DNA from: Ettlia oleoabundans
Lineage: Eukaryota; Chlorophyta; Chlorophyceae; Chlamydomonadales
NCBI GenBank assembly: GCA_019693395.1
Contig: JAAMXP010001497.1
Location: forward strand, 7,672 to 19,307
Direction: 5' to 3'
DNA length: 11,636 nucleotides
Shown here: positions 1-6,600 of the stretch, in pieces
Position numbering within the stretch: position 1 is the stretch's first letter
Layout: each line of letters starts with the position of its first letter
Translations under genes and position numbers: made by a program
The notes under the pieces: model-generated
What the model was told of the DNA's origin: nothing
Database searches by the model: none
What the model saw: only the letters and a program-made list of their open reading frames with translations

Positions 1-161
1 GGGGGTGCGGCTCAATTTTGCGCATACAGGCCTCCCTATGACAAGCATTGCATGCCTACGGAAGGATGTCAAGGCCTATCACACACTGGATTAATTTCAC
101 ACTGAACTCCATTGTTTCAACCATCTGCCTGGGCCCTCCATTGACGCCCCCGCATGTGCAG
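1..161 (+). other. Intron upstream of the terminal exon
   Basis: No supported coding sequence. The stretch ends in a polypyrimidine-poor but usable acceptor (ATGTGCAG, AG at 160-161). It is less GC-rich than the following exon. I read it as the 3' part of a phase-1 intron of the acyltransferase-like gene. Confidence 0.45.
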
Positions 162-1195
162 CTCTGGGGCCCGGCACCCTGTGCAGCGCCGCAGAGTTTG
201 AGGCGGTGCTGCAACGCCTGCTGGGCAGCGGTGCCTTGGTGCAGGAGCCGCTTGGGGCCAGCACCCGCGTGAGGCTGGCTGGAGGGGGGGATGGGCAGGA
301 CGACGGTCGGCGAGCCGCGCTGCTGGCGGCGGCGCTGCTGGCTCCTCTGCTGTCTACATATGGCCAGGCGCTGAGGGCCATGCAGGCTGTCCTAGCTGAT
401 AGCGGCCCTGCAGGCAGCAGCAGCAAGGCACTGTGCTCTGCTGCTCAGAAGCGGTTGTTGGCTCTGGCAGCAGCCAGCCCACAAGGGGAGAGTGACGTTG
501 CAAATGGGGGCGCATGGAGCAGCAGGAACGGGCAGGCAGAGGAGGTGGCTGTGCCCTCAATAGCCCTGGTGCAGGGTGCACTCAAGAGCTTTGCTGCGCT
601 GGGGGTGCTGGTGGCAGTGCCAGCACCTGCAGCTGCGCAGTCAGCGGAGGCTGCACAGCCACAGCCAGGAGCAGCATCGGCGGAAGTGTCGGTGGAACCT
701 CACTTCAGCTCAGGTTTCCCAACACAGCCGAGCGGGGTGGATGTTGAATATGTGGGCGAGGCACCCCCACACGACAGCAAGGGTGAGAGCAGCACGGGCA
801 GTAGCCCCAGCAGAGCCAGCAGCAGCGTGGGGCAGCCGCCCCGCAGGTCATTGGAGAGGCGGCGCCCCCCGCCCCGCAGCCCCAGCCGCAGCGGCAGCGA
901 TTCAGAGCAGGACCCCGCTGTGGCCGACAGCGTGGCCGCCAACCTCTGCACCATGGATGGCGGCAGCAACACTGCCGGCAGCAACGCCACCGCCCGCGAC
1001 AGTCACGGCACTGGGGGTCGCGCCGAAGGATTCCCTGCACCAGTGGCACGGGCTGCTGCTGCAGCAGCAGCGGCGTGTGATGCTTTGCAGTGCTGGGCGC
1101 TGGGTCAACCGAAGGATGCAGTGCAGCAGCTGGCAGACAGAATTGAGTCCTACGTTTGCACTGTCTTGTCTAGTCACTCACACATACACATGTGA
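162..1195 (+). CDS. 3' terminal exon of a PlsB-like glycerol-3-phosphate / DHAP acyltransferase (partial, tentative)
   Basis: This is the last exon of a gene that begins left of the window. A good acceptor (CATGTGCAG, ending at 161) precedes an open frame starting with two bases of a split codon and ending at TGA 1193-1195. Early residues (EFEAVLQRLLGSGALV, then ALLAPLLSTYGQALRAMQ) followed by SIALVQGALKSFAALGVLV resemble the region downstream of the catalytic domain in PlsB/GPAT/GNPAT enzymes, which acylate glycerol-3-phosphate or DHAP in the first step of glycerolipid synthesis. The catalytic HX4D and later acyltransferase motifs are not in the window, so the assignment rests on C-terminal resemblance only. 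The second half is a long Ser/Pro/Arg-rich, probably disordered stretch (including SLERRRPPPRSPSRSGSDSE), then a poly-Ala run and a short helix-like end (AVQQLADRIESYV). Third-position GC bias moves to another frame near 1030-1100, so the last ~55 codons are less certain. Family moderately likely; substrate unknown. Confidence 0.5.
1052..1071. repeat. Perfect CTG/CAG palindrome
   Basis: GCTGCTGCTGCAGCAGCAGC is a 20-nt perfect inverted repeat made of CTG and CAG triplets. In the annotated frame it encodes part of a poly-Ala run. It can fold into a hairpin and is prone to slippage, which matters because the coding-bias frame appears to change around it. Confidence 0.75.
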
Positions 1196-1386
1196 TGCAA
1201 CAGCTGTTGCCTTGTCCAGTGCTCATTATTTCATGGATATCATCGGTTGTTCATGTGCCTAGTCATGCTTGTCATCCTTGACCCTGACGTACCAGGCTGC
1301 ATGTGGTGGCAGGCAGCGATTGACAGGCTGAGTTGTGCGGGTGCAGCTCTCAGCGCTGTGGCACCCACGGAGCAGCGGTAGCACAT

Positions 1387-1391
1387 TGTAA
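1387..1391 (+). terminator. Candidate poly(A) signal TGTAA, plus-strand gene
   Basis: TGTAA is the usual chlorophyte polyadenylation signal. This is the first copy on the plus strand after the stop at 1195, giving a 3' UTR of about 200 nt. The motif is short and occurs by chance elsewhere, so position is the main support. Confidence 0.4.
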
Positions 1392-1492
1392 TTGAGTGGG
1401 TGGACTGCCAGTATGTCGGCATAACCGGGCCTGATCCAGGGCTGGCCACATGTATCTTGCCACCCCAGCTAGGCAACTGCCTGCGAGGTGAC

Positions 1493-1497
1493 TTACA
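1493..1497 (-). terminator. Candidate poly(A) signal TGTAA, minus-strand gene
   Basis: The plus strand reads TTACA, i.e. TGTAA on the minus strand, about 215 nt beyond the minus-strand stop at 1712. The spacing mirrors the signal proposed for the convergent plus-strand gene. Support is motif and position only. Confidence 0.35.
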
Positions 1498-1517
1498 GGC
1501 GGTGCACTCCAGATTGA

Positions 1518-1658
1518 ATGCGTGCCGACAAGGACAAGCAGGTGTACATGCAACAAGTAACCGAGATCATGCAGCAAGTCAATGATTGGGAAAAATTGGG
1601 GGGCGCCAAGGAAAAATGCACCCGAGCAGTGGTAATAGTGGTACAGGTGCACACATGA
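1518..1658 (+). CDS. Weak 46-codon ORF, probably not a gene
   Basis: ATG to TGA, with a TGA directly before the ATG. The translation starts MRADKDKQVYMQQVTEIMQ and contains VNDWEKLGG before a Val-rich tail. It is Lys/Gln-rich and hydrophilic, unlike most random frames here, but its codon bias is weak. It lies in the convergent 3' region, has no recognised family and no clear splice partner. It may be chance or a decayed exon. Confidence 0.12.
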   Translation: MRADKDKQVYMQQVTEIMQQVNDWEKLGGAKEKCTRAVVIVVQVHT

Positions 1659-1711
1659 GTAGCTGAGCCAAGCCTAGGCAACATCCATCCACCGAGCCAG
1701 CCAACCGGCAC

Positions 1712-2862
1712 TCAACAGCTGCCCAGGCGCTGCTGACTTTGCGGGTTGGGGCCGCGCCGCACTGTGTGAAGGCCTGCAGGATGCTGCACGGGGTGGGCTG
1801 GCACAAACTTGCCGCGGCCCTCCAGGTGCTGCAAACCTAGTAGCATGTTGGAGCTGGCCGGCTTCAGTTCTATTCCTGCTGCCTCCTCCTGTGGCGCCTG
1901 CTGCTGCGACGGCGGCTGCTGCAGCTGGTAGAAGGGTGAATGGCCGCGCAGCACATGTACTTTTGTGTTGAAGGAAGCAACGCGGTACATCTCTGCAGGA
2001 GCAGCAGGGGCCAGCCGGGGATCGGCAGGGGGGAGCTTGAAGCAGCTATGTGGAAGAGCAGTGGCGGTATATCAAACATTGCACAATAGATCAGTCCTGC
2101 AACTAAGGCATGTGGTAGGTAACTTTGCCAGTGAGAGCCAACCAGCTAAACGGCTGGCAACCTGCTCTTATTTGAACTTAAAGTTCAAATAAGCAAGCGG
2201 CCAGGGTAGCAGGGCCCCCTGATGCATAGCCCCTTACCTTCTTGCGAGCTGCTTGATGCTGATGCCTGCAGGGTGGTGTCATTGTCTGTGTGCTGCTCTG
2301 ATGGCAGCAGCTGCTCCCGCATATCCCGGGCTGCTTGCTGCCCTGGGGGGACCAGGGGCGCCAAGGGCGGAGAGCTGACCGCAGGTTGACGCCTGCTACT
2401 GCTCCACAGCGCTTCGTCCAAGCAGCCACACCCGAGTATTAGACAAAGAGTGTGCGCCAAGTCTTCAAGAGCCCCCATGTCAGTAAACTGACGCCAGCCT
2501 GCAAGCAGGGTCGGCGGGGTTGGCCGGCCGGAGCGGCTGCGCCGGTGAGGCGCCTATGGTGTTGCCTGCATTGTGGCGCACGGTCTACTGTCTCTATTGC
2601 TGCTGCTGGTAGTCCATGAGCAGCACCCACAGGAGTTTGTGTCGTGATTCAGGAGCGTGAGCGGCAGCGAAATGGTGGCAGCTCACCACTCTCGAGCCCC
2701 TGGTTTGCGACAGAATTTGGACATTGCATGGGCTGAAGAGCTCTCGAGAAATACGCACTGCTCAAAGCTCACCTAGGAAGTCACTTTTGGTTCCGCCTGG
2801 GTGTGCCACAACACGTTCAAATAAGCTGGAGTACGTGTCGCGAAGGGTCAGCAATATGTACT
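1712..2862 (-). CDS. Unidentified protein gene, at least three exons; 5' end unresolved
   Basis: Three minus-strand exons join in one frame. Exon A, 2862-2773, follows acceptor GGAACAG and ends at donor GTGAGC; it starts EYILLTLRDTYSSLFERVV. Exon B, 2498-2238, follows acceptor CTTGCAG and ends at donor GTAAGG; it contains WRQFTDMGALEDLAHTLCL and a Gln/Ser-rich tail. Exon C, 1992-1712, follows acceptor CTCCTGCAG and contains MYRVASFNTKVHVLRGHSPF before a Gln/Pro-rich C-terminus and stop. Both introns (2772-2499 and 2237-1993) are phase 1 with consensus ends, which makes a chance assembly unlikely. The predicted protein is helical with low-complexity linkers, and no membrane segment is evident. 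I do not recognise the family and assign no function. The start lies upstream of 2862 but no earlier exon fits the phase cleanly; a good-looking frame at 2864-2938 is offset. Confidence 0.6.
2167..2193. repeat. 27-nt palindrome in an intron
   Basis: CTTATTTGAACTT, one central A (2180), then AAGTTCAAATAAG: two perfect 13-nt arms with a one-base spacer. It is AT-rich in GC-rich surroundings and lies inside the intron between exons B and C of the unidentified minus-strand gene. A 12-mer from it (GTTCAAATAAGC) recurs at 2815-2826 in exon A. Confidence 0.85.
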
Positions 2863-3428
2863 CTGTTCCAGAGCAAACAATCGGTAGAATGCGCTAAGGA
2901 AGGCCACTGCCAGGTCATCCCGCACGCTGCCTGCAGCGGCAGCGGCAGGGCCTGCACAGCATCCGCCGACTGAAACGAACGATAGCTGGCGTGACAACAA
3001 GCAACGACAAGTTATGGGCACATGATTTAACATGACCCACTCACAGGAGTTGCCATGATGGCATGATTTCGAGCAGGTTAGCAGTCGTCAACCTATGACT
3101 CTTGAGGTGCTGGCGTTGCTGCCTGCCGCGGTTGCCTGCCCATTGGAGCGTCATTGAGGTGGTGACCTTCATGTTCACATATTACAGACAATCCTGAGAA
3201 GAAACAGGTGTGGGAGAGCCCAGCGCATCGGCGTGGCGGCATGCGTCCGGTTACCGGGCCTGCCAGAGTGGCACGCCTTGGCATTTGGTTGATGCCCCCC
3301 TAATGCGATCATGGACTGCAGACTTCAACTCTGGCATTCATGACACTTATCTTCATCGCATTCAGGGCTTCATAGGACGCCAGTGCCTGTCGGTTCATGA
3401 TCGAATCGAGGTTTTGCCTCCCGTAGCC
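2863..3428. other. Region between the divergent unknown gene and APC1
   Basis: This stretch must hold the 5' part of the minus-strand unknown gene and the 5' UTR/promoter of APC1. On the minus strand 2938-2864 gives a plausible but out-of-phase peptide (GSVRDDLAVAFLSAFYRLF), and about 3155-3046 gives an ATG-initiated peptide (MKVTTSMTLQWAGNRG...) ending at a GTGAGT donor; neither joins exon A in phase. On the plus strand the APC1 frame stays open back to 3210, with weak codon bias. I see no convincing TATA element. Confidence 0.4.
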
Positions 3429-3613
3429 ATGATCGGGCCTGCTGTGGCCGCGGAAGTTTTGTACAGCGCCGGTAGCGGCATGCAGGTGCTGGAGGGCCGT
3501 CTGCAGCAGCACGGCGATGCAAGCGGTCCGCCCCATTGTTTGGTCTTTTCGGGTAGCTCCACGACGCTGGGCAAGGGGTCAGTCGATGAGGAGCTGCACA
3601 TACGGGGCAACAG
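3429..3613 (+). CDS. APC1: APC1 exon 1
   Basis: Begins MIGPAVAAEVLYSAGSGMQ and ends ...DEELHIRGN plus AG of a split codon, at donor AACAG|GTGGGC. ELHIRGN corresponds to the E-L-x-x-x-G-N signature that precedes VVW/IVW in plant APC1 proteins. The frame is open upstream to 3210, so the start may be 3303 or 3210 instead. Confidence 0.8.
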
Positions 3614-6600
3614 GTGGGCCAACGCATACAGGATCGAGCAGGACTGCAGCGCTGCCGCAACTGCAGCCAGCATTTGGTGCTGCCTATGCAGCTGCCCGTC
3701 AAGGTCCTGTAAGTGTTACATGCGGCAGCCAGGCTATTAGCAATTGGCAAGTATATATCGTTGGACAAGTATCGCAGCAAAGCCCCCCCTCCCACCCCTG
3801 TGCATTCCTTTGCAGCGTGGTGTGGACGGCTGGCAGCGTGCTGCGCAAGCAGCTGACTGTTCCTGCACCTGTACTCAAAGCGGCCTGGTGCTTCTTCCAG
3901 AACACCGGGCCGGATGCTATCCTCTGCCTGCTGCATCCTGGCGTGTTGAGTGTATACACGCAGGATGGCGACTGCCACACCATCCCACTGCCCGGCAACT
4001 TCACCGGCTTATGGCCGCTACCGCAGGGTGTGCTGCTAACGGTGCGCAGACAACGCGACCCTGCTATTTACAAAAAATCATGTTCACCCTGATCTCCCCA
4101 TGTTGGCAACCTGCTCTGCTGTACGCCTGCTTGGTGTTTGGTGCAGGGCGCGGTGGGGCAGGGCCCCTGCATACTGGTGCACCCGCTGGAGAATATCCAG
4201 GAGGTGCAGATGCACAGTGCAACAGCTGGCGGGAGGCCGGGGAGTGGCACCACCGGCAGCGGCGGATGGGATGAGGAGGAGAGGGTGGTGTGGTCGGGCG
4301 TGGAGGTTCCGTACCTTGTCACTCACAACATGGTGAGTCAAATGTTGTGGGGTGCTGGGATGTACTTGTGACACCACCTGGCTGCCTACCTACCGCTTAA
4401 AGCTGCAAGTGTGTCGCGAAGTTGTTGCGCCGTAGTGGGCAACTTCTGCTTTGTGCATTGTTATTGATCACATGCGCTGCGAGGTTGCGCGTTGAAGACA
4501 ACATGCCACAGAAAGCATCACACCTGCTGCTGCTGCCGCTGACCTTTGGTGCAACCTGCAGAGGCAGCGACGTGTGTCGGTGTGGATCATCACCACGCAG
4601 CAGGCGCAGGGTTTTGTGGCGGTGACTCCCATGCGCTGGCCCGGCGGCAATGGCGCATCGGGCACCCCCGGCACCCAGTTGCCTGCAGGGCGCAGCTTTG
4701 GTCCACCTGGCCCAGCTCTGGCAACAAGCGGGGCACAGCCGATAACCCCGACGGCACGTACGGTGGCTGGTGCAGGCGGCCCTGGCGGAGGAACGTATAA
4801 AAAGTAAGCCCAATCAAGCTGCTAATGCCTATTGCTGGAAAGGCAGGGTACGGTTACCGGGTGGTAAGGGTGCAAGGCTCAAGTTCCCAATCGTTGAAAT
4901 AGTGCTGGCTAGCGCTGGCTATTGGACAGCAATAAATGGTCAGCAATACGATACTCTCACAGAAACACGAGGAGGCTGCAGCACTATGTGCCACCGCACA
5001 GCTTGGCTCCTCAGGCCGGTGTGCAGCTGCAGCTTGGGGCCCGCCTGATTACGCCTCCTCTTCCTTGTAGTCCTTGAGCGTTTCGTGGGCCTCCCAGTTG
5101 GGGTCACCCTCCGCCACCAAGTCAATGTACTTCTGCAGCATGAACCGGGGTAGCGTTGCAACAGCGCGCGCCAAAGTGTGAGGGTGGCGGTTCTTGTGAA
5201 CGGGTTGCCTTGCCAAAAGGCGTGGAGGGGATAGCAGACAGCTCTAGACTTGCCTGCATGGCCTCTGCCTTGCTCATTCCTTGCAAAGCGTTCCAAGCAT
5301 CCCACTTGGCCCGTGCCTCAAACTGCGGGCGGGCCAAGCAGGGCGGAGCAGACCGCCAAGCTTTGGTGCGCCTGCCTGTACTTGAGCGCCAGTGCCCACC
5401 TACCCCCGGTTAGGTGGCGATGGCATTCTCCACGTTATTGTTGCGATGCCCAGCTACCACAAGCAGGTCACGAATACCCCGATCACGCGCAACGCACGCC
5501 TGCGCTTTGATGGGCCTCCCTAAGTTCCCACCTGCACAGCCCAAGGCTGGGCGCCTGTACAATCACCCTCGGTGGCTTGCTTGTAGAGCCCGTAAAACTT
5601 CAACTTTTCCTCGTTGCTGGTTCCGGCTTTTGGGGGGCCGTTCCGAATAAGCCACACCGCCTTTTTAAACTTCTTCTCCAGCGGAGTAGCCATTTTCAAC
5701 GGTGAATGATCCACACGGAACTTGGGAACCTGTCCAACTCATCAAAAGTCTTGCTCCACCTGGCATTCCTGCTGTGCAACGCTGACGCTGGCTTCTGACC
5801 AGACTTATTCTGATCTGCATTGTTTGGAAGGCCATGCATGCAATCTCATAAAGACTCTTTGGTGTGCAGGGCCAGCCTGAGGCTTCCCAATGGTGGTCTG
5901 TCTCCCATGGTCTTCCAGCCCGTCCCCCGCAGCAGCGTGACGCCGGCCATCCCTGCCACGGCTGGTGGGCCAGGCGCACCCGTCCTGCTTCCATCTCAGG
6001 AGCTTCCCATCACCTTTTCCCTGCTGTGGGAGCAGCAGATGGATGGAGGTAGGCTTGCCAACTGTTGCCATGTTCCTGTACCTGTGGTTTACCTTGTTGC
6101 TGCGCGATGGTCATGCACACCTGCGAATGCCTCTGCCTCTTACCTTGGGTGAACCTGCAACTAGAGTGCTGCGCTTTTGCAGGGGTGGGAGCCCAGTCAT
6201 TGGAGGGCCATCTGGTCACAGATGCCAATGGAGACCTACTGCTGTGCTTGCTGAGCAGCAGCTGCCAGCGCCTGATGGCACTGCGCCTGCCGCCACCAGC
6301 TGCGGCAGCGGCTGCGCCCGTGTCTGCTGGCAAGCGGGTCGAGGTCGCTTTCACCCTGCCGGCAGTGGCGGTTGCTGTAGTGGCTGCCACTTTCCACAGC
6401 AGGAGCAATAGGCAGGAGGGCGGGTGGGCTGAGGCGCCGGCCCGTGACCTGCTGGTGCTGCAGCCAGATAGCAGGCTAGCACTGTACGTGGGCAGCCGCC
6501 GCCTCTGCACAGTAGGCCTGCCAGGCCATGGCTGTACTGCTGCTGCATATGTGCAGCTGCTGCGCCTGGGCGACGATGGCGACACTGTGGGTCAGCAGTC

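Larger units (their letters stand above)
1196..1711. other. Convergent 3' intergenic region
   Basis: Gap between the stop of the plus-strand acyltransferase-like gene and the stop of the minus-strand unknown gene. It contains a TGTAA for each strand (1387-1391 plus; 1493-1497 minus) and a weak plus-strand ORF at 1518-1658. I see no RNA gene or mobile element remnant. Confidence 0.5.
4804..5869 (+). other. APC1 intron 4, host intron of ACBP
   Basis: 1066 nt, donor GTAAGC, acceptor GGTGTGCAG. The other 17 complete APC1 introns here are 105-284 nt. Its length is explained by the nested minus-strand ACBP gene; 4804-5048 and 5694-5869 hold no other coding sequence that I can support. Confidence 0.85.

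Noticed and set aside
3210..3428. N-terminal extension of APC1 from ATG 3210 or 3303
   Set aside because: The frame is open, but third-position bias is near random and no resemblance to APC1 N-termini is clear; kept only as an alternative start.
3751..3760. AGTATATATC as a TATA-like element
   Set aside because: Inside APC1 intron 1, between two exons that join in phase; no transcription start expected.
4794..4803. GTATAAAAAG resembling a TATA box
   Set aside because: It lies in APC1 exon 4 (TYK codons) immediately before the GTAAGC donor; no plus-strand gene starts downstream of it.
5254..5305. A different reading of the ACBP middle region as continuous exon through the GC donor
   Set aside because: Reading on gives ASLELSAIPSTPFGK, unlike ACBP, while splicing at CAG|GCAAGT restores the family's KYI(D/x)LV helix exactly.
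6010..6585. 191-codon open frame on the minus strand
   Set aside because: Antisense to conserved APC1 exon 6 and spans intron 5; no motif.
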